Part shown: one piece after another, positions 1-7,246 of the stretch | How positions within the stretch are numbered: the stretch's first letter is position 1 | Layout of the letters: the number at the start of each line of letters is the position of its first letter | Program-made: the position numbers and the translations under genes | The notes under the pieces: model-generated | What the model was told of the DNA's origin: nothing | Databases searched by the model: none | The model's input: the letters and a program-made list of their open reading frames with translations, nothing else | DNA from: Collinsella intestinalis DSM 13280 | GTDB taxonomy: Bacteria > Actinomycetota > Coriobacteriia > Coriobacteriales > Coriobacteriaceae | Direction of reading: 5' to 3' | DNA: 64,000 nt | Assembly (NCBI RefSeq): GCF_000156175.1 | Contig: NZ_GG692710.1 | Span: 1,047,623-1,111,622 of the forward strand

Positions 1-92
1 CCGGGGGCCCGAACCGGGTTTGGGTAAACCCGGAAAAACGGGGGTTTTTAGGGTAAAGTTTTCAAAACCCCTTTTACCGGGTTTTCCCTAAC
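1..92. other. Anomalous low-complexity contig end
   Basis: Bases 1-92 are runs of three to five identical bases (GGGG, TTTT, AAAA, CCCC) that look unlike anything else in the window. The permease gene entering from the right keeps family-like sequence down to about base 93 and then turns into low-complexity codons ending at a stop at 48-50. I read this as assembly or sequencing error at a contig edge rather than biology, but a real recombination junction cannot be excluded. Confidence 0.6.
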
Positions 93-971
93 CGTGTTCA
101 CCTTGGCAGAGAGCTGACGCAGCGTGAACATGTTGAGTCCGCGCCAATACAGGCCCTTCGCGCTCTGCAGCACCCTGAGCAGAAAACCCGAGAGGCCGAA
201 GAAGAACAGGATCGTCCCCGCCACCACGATACCCGTGGTAAGGGAGAACTGGGCCATAGCCGCGTCCATCTCGGCGGCGGGCGCGTCAACCGGAAGACCG
301 TCGCGCAGCAGACGGTAGTACGCAACACCGATCAAGACCGCGCCCAGCACGAACACCACGGCAGACAGCATCGGGTTGCGGGTCTTGATGGCCTCGTTCT
401 TACGGCCGGCGCTCATGAGGTCGATGATGCTCGTCCGACCCACCACGAGCAGGTTGAAGGCAAGCGTCACTAGGAAGATGACGAACAGGCACCCCACCGT
501 GAGCGTGAACGCCTGCATGGAGAAGAAGAAATGGAAGTTCGCGATCTGCGTCTTGAAAATCGATGCCGTGAAGAACGTCATGAGCTGGGAGACCCCGACT
601 CCGAACAAAATGCCCAGCACGAGCGCCGCGCCGGAAACGATGGCCGTCTCGAGGGCCATGACGCGGGCCACCTGTCCGCGGCTCATGCCGAGCACCTGGT
701 AGAGGCCGAATTCCTTCTTGCGGCGTTTCATGATGAAACCGTTCGCATACACCATCAAAAAGCCCATGACAGCGGCGAGGAAGAACGTCAGCCCCGAGAA
801 GATGCCGCCGAGCAACTGTGACAGCGCCTCTTCCATGGAAACGAAATCGACCTGAATGGATATGGTATTGAACGCATAGAACACCGATACGGCAAGTGTG
901 AGCGTGAGGAGATAGACCAGGTAGTCCTTGCCCGCACGGCGCACATTGCCCCAAGCGAGCTTACAGAGCAT
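48..971 (-). CDS. BceB/FtsX-type ABC transporter permease, 3' truncated
   Basis: This is the membrane subunit of an ABC transporter of the antimicrobial-peptide resistance or lipid type (FtsX domain, as in BceB/MacB). The N-terminus has the family start (LAWGNVRRAGKDYLVYLLT) and several hydrophobic helices: about 17-37, 55-80, 105-135, 150-175, 203-220 and 240-265. BceB-like permeases run to about 650 residues. Only about 290 credible residues are present here, followed by roughly 17 residues of low-complexity sequence and a stop at 48-50. The gene is therefore cut by the contig end, and the apparent C-terminus should not be trusted. It overlaps the ATPase gene by 11 bp, which suggests translational coupling. 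Confidence 0.8.
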   Translation of the reverse strand: MLCKLAWGNVRRAGKDYLVYLLTLTLAVSVFYAFNTISIQVDFVSMEEALSQLLGGIFSGLTFFLAAVMGFLMVYANGFIMKRRKKEFGLYQVLGMSRGQVARVMALETAIVSGAALVLGILFGVGVSQLMTFFTASIFKTQIANFHFFFSMQAFTLTVGCLFVIFLVTLAFNLLVVGRTSIIDLMSAGRKNEAIKTRNPMLSAVVFVLGAVLIGVAYYRLLRDGLPVDAPAAEMDAAMAQFSLTTGIVVAGTILFFFGLSGFLLRVLQSAKGLYWRGLNMFTLRQLSAKVNTVRENPVKGVLKTLP

Positions 972-1812
972 CGGAGCCCTCCCCTCCCATCATGGCGACG
1001 ACCTCCATTATGCGGTCGAAGAACTCGCGCCTCGGGCTGTCTCCGCGGCGAAGCTCGGTGAAAATGCGGCCGTCGCGGATGAACAGGACGCGGTTGGTAT
1101 AGCTCGCGGCGAAGCTGTCGTGCGTGACCATGAGAACGGTTGCCTGATACTGGCGGTTCATGGTCTCGATGCTCTCGAGCAGCAGGCGGGCGTTCTTGGA
1201 ATCGAGCGCGCCGGTGGGCTCATCGGCCAAGATGATGGCCGGATCGGTCACCAGGGCGCGGGCTGCGGCGACGCGCTGCTGCTGGCCGCCGGACATCTGA
1301 TACGGATACTTGTCGAGCACCCCTGCGATATCGAGGCGCTGGGCGACCTGCTCCACCCGGGCAAGCGTCTCCTTAGCGGGGACGCGGGCGATGGTGAGCG
1401 GCAGAGCGATGTTCTCGCGGGCCGTCAGCGTATCGAGCAAGTTGGAGTCCTGGAAAATGAAGCCCAGCTGCTCGCGACGGAAACGCGTGAGCTTGGCGTG
1501 CTTCATGCGCGTGACGTCGGCACCGTTGATGACCACGTTGCCGCTCGTCACGGTATCGATGGTGGACACGCAGTTGAGCAGGGTGGACTTGCCGGATCCC
1601 GAGGCGCCCATGATGCCCACGAACTCGCCCTTGTCCACCGCGAAGGACACATCGGCCAACGCTCGCGTCACGTTGTTGCGGCTGCCGTACACCTTCTCGA
1701 CGTGATTGACCTCGAGCACGGGCACGCCCGCTCGCACGGCGGCACCGCCGGCGACGCTCACGCCCGGGACCTGGGGCTCCGCCATATGGGCGCCGTTCTT
1801 ACCAAATGCCAT
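961..1812 (-). CDS. ABC transporter ATP-binding protein (LolD/MacB/BceA class)
   Basis: ATPase subunit of the adjacent FtsX-type permease. The Walker A loop (GASGSGKST), signature ([15 protein letters not shown]), Walker B plus D-loop ([12 protein letters not shown]) and H-loop (MVTHD) are all intact, so it should be active. The start was placed at 1812 because AAAGGA lies 9 nt upstream, giving 283 residues; an in-frame GTG at 1830 is an alternative. An N-terminal tail of about 30 residues precedes the usual family start, which is slightly long. The gene follows a small membrane-protein gene and overlaps the permease start by 11 bp. BceAB-type systems often export or detoxify bacitracin-like peptides; no histidine kinase partner lies in the window, so the substrate is unknown. 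Confidence 0.9.
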   Translation of the reverse strand: MAFGKNGAHMAEPQVPGVSVAGGAAVRAGVPVLEVNHVEKVYGSRNNVTRALADVSFAVDKGEFVGIMGASGSGKSTLLNCVSTIDTVTSGNVVINGADVTRMKHAKLTRFRREQLGFIFQDSNLLDTLTARENIALPLTIARVPAKETLARVEQVAQRLDIAGVLDKYPYQMSGGQQQRVAAARALVTDPAIILADEPTGALDSKNARLLLESIETMNRQYQATVLMVTHDSFAASYTNRVLFIRDGRIFTELRRGDSPRREFFDRIMEVVAMMGGEGSDAL

Positions 1813-1852
1813 CTCAATCATTCCTTTCACAAGCTCTCGATGCGAGGCGAAC

Positions 1853-2011
1853 TTATTGGCCGACCATGGCGAGCAGTGCGAGCATAACGCCCGCGAGCAC
1901 CGCCATCACGCACAGCCATACGGTCATCTCGACCTGGGACATGCTCGCGTTGACCATCGCCGCGTCACCCTGAACGAGCTCGGGAGCGAACTGCGTGTTC
2001 ATGGATTTCAT
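1853..2011 (-). CDS. Small single-helix membrane protein upstream of ABC transporter
   Basis: A 52-residue protein starting MKSMNTQFAPELVQG with one strong C-terminal helix (about residues 29-50). The start at 2011 is supported by AAAGGAGA with 6-nt spacing; a longer 88-codon frame upstream of it has no such site. It lies 40 bp before the ATPase gene and probably heads the operon. I do not recognise a family. It could be a small accessory subunit of the transporter or a membrane-active peptide handled by it. Function unknown. Confidence 0.6.
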   Translation of the reverse strand: MKSMNTQFAPELVQGDAAMVNASMSQVEMTVWLCVMAVLAGVMLALLAMVGQ

Positions 2012-2172
2012 CGTAATCTCCTTTTCTCGCTGCGCCACGCGGCGCCTCGCTTCTTCGACCCCTATACTGGCAGGGCGCCCTATTGGCAACCATCGATTTG
2101 GCTTACGAGCCGGTTGCATTGTTGTAAGGTTGCCCGTACGACGCGACGATTATGAGAAGGCGAGGTGGCAGC

Positions 2173-3003
2173 ATGAAGACCGTCCGTGTGGCAGCCGGAA
2201 TCATCCAGCGCGACAACGAGGTCCTGGCCGTACAGCGCGGCTACGGGGAGATGGACGGGCTGTGGGAATTCCCCGGAGGCAAGATCGACGCAAGCGAGAC
2301 CCCCGAGGAGGCCTGCCTGCGCGAGCTGCGAGAAGAGCTGGACGTGCGCATCACGAGCTTGCAGGACTTCTACACGCTCGAATACGATTACCCCGACTTC
2401 CATCTCTCCATGAACTGCTTCCTGTGCCACTTGGACGAGGAGAGCGGCGAACCCGCGCGCAACGATCGCCAGCGCGATATGCGCTGGGTGCACAAGAGCT
2501 CGCTGGCGACCCTCGAATGGATGCCCGCCGACATCGAGCTCGTCAACATGCTCGTGCGCATGGGCGAGGAAGAGGAGCAGGCGCTGGTGAAGCGTCGTGC
2601 AGCCGTGCGCAAGTCTATGCAGGGCAACAAGCGCCGCGACACCAAACCGGAGCTCCTCGTACGACAGCGTCTGAGGGCGGCCGGCCTCACCGGCTACCGA
2701 CTCGACTGGGCCAAGGCACCCGGCAGGCCCGACATCGCCTTCCCCGGGCGCAAGATCGCCATCTTCGTCAACGGGTGCTACTGGCACCGTTGCCCACACT
2801 GCAACCCCAGCATGCCGAGCAAAAACGTCGAGTTTTGGGAGGCGAAGTTCCGTCGCAACGTCGAGCGGGACAAGCGCGCCCTCGCCGAGCTCGAAGAGCT
2901 GGGGTGGTGCGCCATCACCATATGGGAATGCGAGCTCAAGCGCGACCGCATCGACGAGACCATGGAGCGCGTGATCGAAGCGATACACAAAACCTCAAAT
3001 TAG
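2173..3003 (+). CDS. NUDIX hydrolase (MutT-like) fused to Vsr-type mismatch endonuclease
   Basis: One 276-residue frame carries two repair domains. Residues 1-130 are a MutT-like NUDIX domain with a complete box at about 36-58 (GGKIDASE, then RELREEL), as in enzymes that hydrolyse 8-oxo-dGTP. Residues 148-276 match very-short-patch repair endonuclease: RRDTKPELLVRQRL, PGRPDIAF (Asp187, equivalent to E. coli Vsr Asp51), FVNGCYWHRC (His205, equivalent to His69) and WECEL. The position of E. coli His64 is Asn200, so catalysis may differ. The start at 2173 has a GAGG site 7 nt upstream; an ATG at 2152 lacks one. The stop codon and last three codons lie inside a palindromic repeat. No DNA cytosine methyltransferase is seen nearby. 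Confidence 0.85.
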   Translation: MKTVRVAAGIIQRDNEVLAVQRGYGEMDGLWEFPGGKIDASETPEEACLRELREELDVRITSLQDFYTLEYDYPDFHLSMNCFLCHLDEESGEPARNDRQRDMRWVHKSSLATLEWMPADIELVNMLVRMGEEEEQALVKRRAAVRKSMQGNKRRDTKPELLVRQRLRAAGLTGYRLDWAKAPGRPDIAFPGRKIAIFVNGCYWHRCPHCNPSMPSKNVEFWEAKFRRNVERDKRALAELEELGWCAITIWECELKRDRIDETMERVIEAIHKTSN

Positions 3004-3026
3004 GGACAGTCCCTAATTTGAGGTTT
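2990..3026. repeat. Palindromic repeat, family A, forming the 3' end of the NUDIX-Vsr gene
   Basis: A perfect inverted repeat with 18-bp arms (AAACCTCAAATTAGGGAC at 2990-3007 and its complement at 3009-3026) around one central base. The left arm encodes the last residues (Thr-Ser-Asn) and the TAG stop at 3001-3003. A sister copy lies at 3363-3395. It could act as a bidirectional terminator hairpin although no clear T-tract follows. Confidence 0.85.
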
Positions 3027-3073
3027 AACGCGCCCGACGAGGCAATCCGAACCCCCATCGAGTAAGGAGCCCC

Positions 3074-3328
3074 ATGCATATTGGAATGTTTCAAGCCGAG
3101 GAATTCGGCGACCTGCAGCGCCTGGTGGACGGCCTGTTCACGGGGCGCGAGACGATCGATCGCCTCGATCTCATTGTCCAGGCCGAGATCTTGGACCTTG
3201 CACCCGACCTGCTCGAAATCGTGAACCTCGTTCCCCCGGGGACCTACAATCGCACTCGCCTGTGCGACCAGATCAACTCCGCGCTCGCCGCCCACGGCTG
3301 GGGCGCCACGTACGGAACAGTGGAATAG
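3074..3328 (+). CDS. Small conserved hypothetical protein
   Basis: An 84-residue soluble, acidic protein starting MHIGMFQAEEFGDLQRL. It has a strong ribosome-binding site (AAGGAG, 5 nt from ATG) and normal codon use, so it is likely real. The C-terminal part (NLVPPGTYNRTRLCDQIN, then HGWGATYGTVE) looks conserved-domain-like, perhaps a small DNA- or nucleotide-binding fold, but I do not recognise a named family. It lies between two copies of the family A palindrome and converges on nhaA. No function can be assigned. Confidence 0.65.
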   Translation: MHIGMFQAEEFGDLQRLVDGLFTGRETIDRLDLIVQAEILDLAPDLLEIVNLVPPGTYNRTRLCDQINSALAAHGWGATYGTVE

Positions 3329-3362
3329 GCGCCCCGAACAAAGCATGAGGTCTCAATGCGGG

Positions 3363-3395
3363 ACCTCAATTTAGGGACTGTCCCTAAATTGAGGT
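3363..3395. repeat. Palindromic repeat, family A, forming the 3' end of nhaA
   Basis: A perfect inverted repeat with 16-bp arms (ACCTCAATTTAGGGAC at 3363-3378 and its complement at 3380-3395) around one base. It is nearly identical to the copy at 2990-3026. The right arm, read on the minus strand, encodes the last residues (Thr-Ser-Ile) and the TAG stop of nhaA. Confidence 0.85.
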
Positions 3396-4748
3396 TTCGG
3401 GATCCGCTTTCTTTTTGCACACCGCGCTCATGAACGTCATGCCAAGGACGGCCGCGCTCACCGACCCAGCCAGAATGGCGGCTTTCGCAGCCAGGACCTC
3501 ATACGGCTCAGTCGGGAAGGCCAGGCCGGCGATGAGGATGGACATCGTGAACCCGATACCTCCCAGAATACCCACACCCAGGATATGAGCGCCCGTCACG
3601 TTCTTGGGCATGTCGGCGATACCGCTGCGCACCAGCAGGAACGTCACACCCACAATACCCAACGGCTTGCCCAACAGCATGCCAAAGTACGTACCCATGG
3701 CAACGGGGTCGAGCGCGAGCTGGACCAAGTCGACGCCGACGAGACGCACCTGCGCGTTCACAAAGGCAAAGATCGGCAGGATGATGAAGTTCACCGGCGT
3801 GTGGATCATGCGCTCCAGGCGGACCAGCGGAGGGGACACGCGGTGCATCACGCGCTCGGCACCAAAGGTGGCGCTGGTGAAGTCGTGCTGGTCGAGGATG
3901 TGCGCATCGTCATCGTAGCTGTCGACCATGTCGGGCATGTAGCCGCGCAACCAATCGGTCAGGTTGTTCAGTCGCATCCCAGAACGCGCGGGGATGGTAA
4001 AGGCGAGGATCACACCGGCCAGCGTGGCGTGCACGCCGGACTGGAACAGGCTAAACCACAGAACCAGGCCTCCGACCATATACGGCGCAAGGCGGAAATG
4101 CTGCGTCTTGTTGAGCCAGAACAGCACGGCCGTCACCACGACGGCGCACCCGAGCCAGAACAGATTGGGCGCGTGGCCGTAAAAGATCGCGATTGCCGCA
4201 ATGGAAATCAAGTCGTCGGCAATGGCGAGCGTGGAGAAGAAGACGCGGACACCGGCCGGAACGCGATCGCCAAGCAGCGAGAGCACGCCCAGGGCGAAGG
4301 CGATGTCGGTCGCCATGGGAATGGCCCAACCATGCATCGCGCCGCCCTTGTTGAACAGCGCGTAGATGATGGCGGGCATAACCACGCCGCCCACCGCGGC
4401 GAGCATGGGGAGCAGGGCCTGACGCGGACGACGCAACTCGCCGACAGTCATCTCATACTTGAGCTCGATGCCCACGAGCAGGAAGAAGATCGCCATGAGA
4501 AAGTCGTTGACGAAGACCTCGACCGAGACCGCCACGGTGAACTCACCGATGCCCACATGGATCGGCTCCATCAAGAAATGATGGATCACCTCATAAGCAT
4601 CCGTGTTGGCGCAGATCACCGCAGCGATGGCGGCAAGCACCATCACGGCGGCGGCAACGGTGCCGTTCTCGAAAATGCGCCCCCACGTGTCGCGGCGCTC
4701 GATGCGCTTCCTCTGCTTCTCGGTAAACAGCTGCTCGCGTGCGTCCAT
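3384..4748 (-). CDS. nhaA: Na+/H+ antiporter NhaA
   Basis: Inner-membrane sodium/proton antiporter that exports Na+ in exchange for H+ and controls pH and salt tolerance. It is 454 residues with about 11-12 hydrophobic helices. Diagnostic segments are FLMAIFFLLVGIELKYE, MATDIAFALGVLSLLGDRVP and the ion-binding aspartate pair in TLAIADDLISI. The start at 4748 has AAGGAG 5 nt upstream; a longer frame to 4898 would add 50 non-conserved residues that run through the terminator hairpin. A hydrophilic loop at about residues 280-315 (acidic, SYDDDAHILDQHD) is longer than in E. coli NhaA. The C-terminus ADPETSI is supplied by the palindromic repeat. Confidence 0.95.
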   Translation of the reverse strand: MDAREQLFTEKQRKRIERRDTWGRIFENGTVAAAVMVLAAIAAVICANTDAYEVIHHFLMEPIHVGIGEFTVAVSVEVFVNDFLMAIFFLLVGIELKYEMTVGELRRPRQALLPMLAAVGGVVMPAIIYALFNKGGAMHGWAIPMATDIAFALGVLSLLGDRVPAGVRVFFSTLAIADDLISIAAIAIFYGHAPNLFWLGCAVVVTAVLFWLNKTQHFRLAPYMVGGLVLWFSLFQSGVHATLAGVILAFTIPARSGMRLNNLTDWLRGYMPDMVDSYDDDAHILDQHDFTSATFGAERVMHRVSPPLVRLERMIHTPVNFIILPIFAFVNAQVRLVGVDLVQLALDPVAMGTYFGMLLGKPLGIVGVTFLLVRSGIADMPKNVTGAHILGVGILGGIGFTMSILIAGLAFPTEPYEVLAAKAAILAGSVSAAVLGMTFMSAVCKKKADPETSI

Positions 4749-4824
4749 GGCACTCCTTGTCTCTTCACTACGCGTATGCCAAGGCGCGCCCCTCGCGAGA
4801 CGGCCCCATGCGCGCATGGGTACG

Positions 4825-4866
4825 AAAAAAAGCGGCCGCACCACATGCGTGATACGAACCGCTTTT
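4825..4866 (-). terminator. Intrinsic terminator downstream of ppaC
   Basis: On the minus strand, AAAAGCGG (4859-4866) pairs with CCGCTTTT (4828-4835) across a 23-nt loop and is followed by a run of T (A at 4825-4831 on the plus strand). It lies about 120 bp after the ppaC stop and before nhaA, so it would separate the two transcripts. Confidence 0.55.
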
Positions 4867-4988
4867 CTATCAAACACGTATGGTCCTATGGTACCCAACG
4901 GTTACATGCGCCTAAAAAGAGCAGAGGGTCGGCTACAGACCGAATCCAAAACTCGGCGACAAATGTAAGCGTTTTGTTTACCGAGCTG

Positions 4989-5930
4989 TTAGTTGGCGGC
5001 GAGAATCGGAGCGGCGACCTGCTTCTTGCGGGAGAGCACGCCGGGCATCCACACGCCCTCGGCCACATCCTCGATCTGAAGGCCCTTCTGCGCAGTGGCG
5101 GTATCACCCTCGAGCAGGACCTGGGAGCCCTCCTCCATGATGTCAGTGATGCACAGCACGATGCCATCGGCGGCCTTCTCGGCCTGGTAGGCGCGCATAG
5201 CCTCACGAATCTCGGGAATCATGCCGAGCGCGCGGGACTTATCGACCGTCTCGTACTGGCCGATGAGGAGCTTGGTGCCGGCGACCTCGAACATCTTGAT
5301 GTCGTTGCCGACCATCTGCTCGGCGGTGAAAGAACCGGACGGACGGGTGAGGAAGACCTCCATGCCGAACTTGACCGGATCGACGCCGAGCTGCTCGCCG
5401 AGCTTGGCGGCGATGGCAGCGTCCACAGCGGTGGCGGTGGGGCTCTTGAGCATGAGGGTGTCGGTCATCATAGCGGAGAGCAGCAGCTTGGCCTGGGTGT
5501 CCGTGGGCTCGACACCCATGACCTCGAAGAGCTTGGCCACGATGGAGCAGGAAGAGCCCCAGGGCAGCGCCACGATGTGCAGCGGGGCGGCGGTGGTGAA
5601 GTCACCGAAGCGATGGTGGTCGACCACACCGAAGACGGTGGCGTTCTCGAGGCCGGCGACGGACTGGCCGGGCTCGTTGTGGTCGGTGAGGATGACGAGC
5701 TGGGGCTCGGCGCCCTCGGCGGCAGGCTCGATGGCGTCGATCAGCGTCGGAGCGGGCACGCCGGCGTCCTCGAGGAGCTTGGCGGACTCGGCGGGCAGCG
5801 GCCCCAAGCAGCAGGCGGTATAGGTGTTGCCCTGGTACTCGAGCTGGTTGAGCAGCTGAGACAGGACGACGGTGGACATGATGGCGTCGTTGTCGGGGTT
5901 CTGGTGACCGAACACGAGGACGTTGGCCAT
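4989..5930 (-). CDS. ppaC: Manganese-dependent inorganic pyrophosphatase (family II)
   Basis: Hydrolyses pyrophosphate to phosphate in the cytoplasm, pulling biosynthetic reactions forward. This is the DHH-type family II enzyme: GHQNPDNDAI at residues 7-16, LTDHNEPGQS, and the DHH signature in VVDHHRFGDF, with the C-terminal DHHA2 domain. The 313-residue length is typical. The start at 5930 is fixed by GGGAGG 6 nt upstream and by the family N-terminus MANVLVFGHQNPD; the upstream extension of the frame has no homology. It appears to be monocistronic. Confidence 0.96.
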   Translation of the reverse strand: MANVLVFGHQNPDNDAIMSTVVLSQLLNQLEYQGNTYTACCLGPLPAESAKLLEDAGVPAPTLIDAIEPAAEGAEPQLVILTDHNEPGQSVAGLENATVFGVVDHHRFGDFTTAAPLHIVALPWGSSCSIVAKLFEVMGVEPTDTQAKLLLSAMMTDTLMLKSPTATAVDAAIAAKLGEQLGVDPVKFGMEVFLTRPSGSFTAEQMVGNDIKMFEVAGTKLLIGQYETVDKSRALGMIPEIREAMRAYQAEKAADGIVLCITDIMEEGSQVLLEGDTATAQKGLQIEDVAEGVWMPGVLSRKKQVAAPILAAN

Positions 5931-5967
5931 GGGGTTCCTCCCTTGTTGCGAATACATAGATACAGCT

Positions 5968-5973
5968 ATTGTA
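5968..5973 (-). promoter_or_regulatory. Candidate -10 box for ppaC
   Basis: On the minus strand a TACAAT hexamer lies 37 bp before the ppaC start, a plausible distance for a short leader. No good -35 hexamer is visible 16-18 bp upstream, so this rests on the -10 alone. Confidence 0.35.
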
Positions 5974-6098
5974 GCGCGCGAACGGCGCCGTGATGTCGTT
6001 GCAAGCGCGGTATCATACGTGCGGAATACGAACACCCCGCCCCCGCCTCGAGAGCTTGCCGCGGACGTGAAACCGCCATCGGGGGCATGCCCGCTCGC

Positions 6099-6166
6099 AA
6101 GTCCGCATCACGAGCGGCATCTTGTCGGCCGATTCTCCCGAATCCCGCCGCTCGTGATGCGGACTT
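6099..6166. repeat. 20-bp perfect inverted repeat with nested hairpin
   Basis: AAGTCCGCATCACGAGCGGC at 6099-6118 is perfectly complementary to 6147-6166. The 28-nt loop contains a further small hairpin (GATTC, loop TCCC, GAATC). It lies between divergent ppaC and the PHP phosphatase gene, 21 bp before the start of the latter. It may be a cruciform, a leader RNA structure or a small mobile repeat; no T-tract follows. Confidence 0.7.
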
Positions 6167-6187
6167 CACCCTAAAGATTGGACCCCC

Positions 6188-7036
6188 ATGCTCGCCGACT
6201 ACCACGTGCACTCCGAATTCTCCGACGACTCCGTCTTTCCCGTGAACGACGTCTGCGCCCTCGCCATCGAGCGCGGCATCGACGAGATCTGCTTCACCGA
6301 CCATGTGGACTTTGAGATCCGTCCCGACTGGGACGAGTACCGCGCCGACCCCAGCTGCGCACCTATCATCGAGGGGCAGCCGTCCATCAACGTAGATTAC
6401 GAACGCTATTTCCCCACGATCGCCGAGGCTCGCGACCGTTTTGCGGGCGAGCTCACCGTGAAGACGGGCATGGAGTTCGGCGTGCAATCGCACACGATCG
6501 GGCGCTTCGACGAGCTGTTCGAGCGCTTTACCGGCGAATGGGACTTTACCATCCTGTCCATTCACCAGGTGGGCAACCAGGAATTCTGGAACGGCACGTT
6601 CCAGCAGGGCCGCACGCAGAACGAGTACAACATGGGGTATTACGAGGAGATGCTGCGCGTGGCGCAGCGCTTCGACCATTGGTCGGCGCTCGGGCACCTC
6701 GACCTCATCAAGCGCTATGACCAGGCCGGCCCCTGGCCGGACGCAAACGCCCGCGATATTGTGGCCGAGATCTTGGAGGAGGCCATCCGCCGCGGCAAGG
6801 GCATCGAGCTCAACACGTCGTCCATCCGCTACGGACTCGCCGACCTCACCCCGAGCACCGAACTACTGCGCCTGTACCGCGACTTGGGCGGGCGCATCCT
6901 CACGATTGGCAGCGACTCGCACAAGCCCGAGCACCTCGGCGCGCACATCCCCATGATGCGCGAGCGCCTGAAGGATATCGGATTCACCGAGTTCTGCACC
7001 TTCCAGGACATGGAGCCAATGTTCCACAAGCTGTAG
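6188..7036 (+). CDS. PHP-domain phosphatase, histidinol-phosphatase (HisJ/HisK) family
   Basis: A 282-residue metal-dependent phosphoesterase of the PHP superfamily. The N-terminal metal motif is DYHVHSEFSDD (residues 4-14), followed by CFTDHVDFE (36-44), a middle glutamate region (KTGMEFGVQ), SIHQVGNQEF, LGHLDLIKRYD and the C-terminal GSDSHKPEHLG. This order is that of HisK-type histidinol-phosphatases (last phosphatase step of histidine synthesis), but PHP enzymes vary in substrate and no his genes are nearby. The ribosome-binding site is weak (GGA), and the start follows closely on the inverted repeat, so expression may be governed by that structure. Confidence 0.85.
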   Translation: MLADYHVHSEFSDDSVFPVNDVCALAIERGIDEICFTDHVDFEIRPDWDEYRADPSCAPIIEGQPSINVDYERYFPTIAEARDRFAGELTVKTGMEFGVQSHTIGRFDELFERFTGEWDFTILSIHQVGNQEFWNGTFQQGRTQNEYNMGYYEEMLRVAQRFDHWSALGHLDLIKRYDQAGPWPDANARDIVAEILEEAIRRGKGIELNTSSIRYGLADLTPSTELLRLYRDLGGRILTIGSDSHKPEHLGAHIPMMRERLKDIGFTEFCTFQDMEPMFHKL

Positions 7037-7062
7037 GGTGCGCGCGCCAGGACGCTGTGCGC

Positions 7063-7204
7063 GATTGGAGCTTATGAACGATTTGCTGCACGTCGATTAT
7101 TGAGGACAACTAAAACTGCAGCTCAGGGCATGTACAAAAATGGAGCTTATGAACGAATCGTTCATAAGCTCCAAGCGTGACAAGAAAACCGTTCATAACC
7201 TCCA
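7063..7204. repeat. Palindromic repeat cluster, family B (copy 1)
   Basis: Three units in about 140 bp: a forward half-unit (TTGGAGCTTATGAACGATT, from 7065), a full palindrome at 7141-7173 (16-bp arms TGGAGCTTATGAACGA around one base), and a reverse half-unit (CCGTTCATAACCTCCA, to 7204). The same layout recurs at 12709-12856. It fills the gap between the convergent PHP phosphatase and glucokinase genes. I see no gene in this stretch. Confidence 0.8.
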
Positions 7205-7246
7205 GCTGCTCGCAACCGTAATGGCAACACGACTGCAGCCGAAAGC

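Noticed and set aside
3585-5993. An 802-codon open frame on the plus strand opposite nhaA and ppaC
   Set aside because: Same reason: composition of a reverse frame, no homology, no ribosome-binding site, and both opposite genes are certain.
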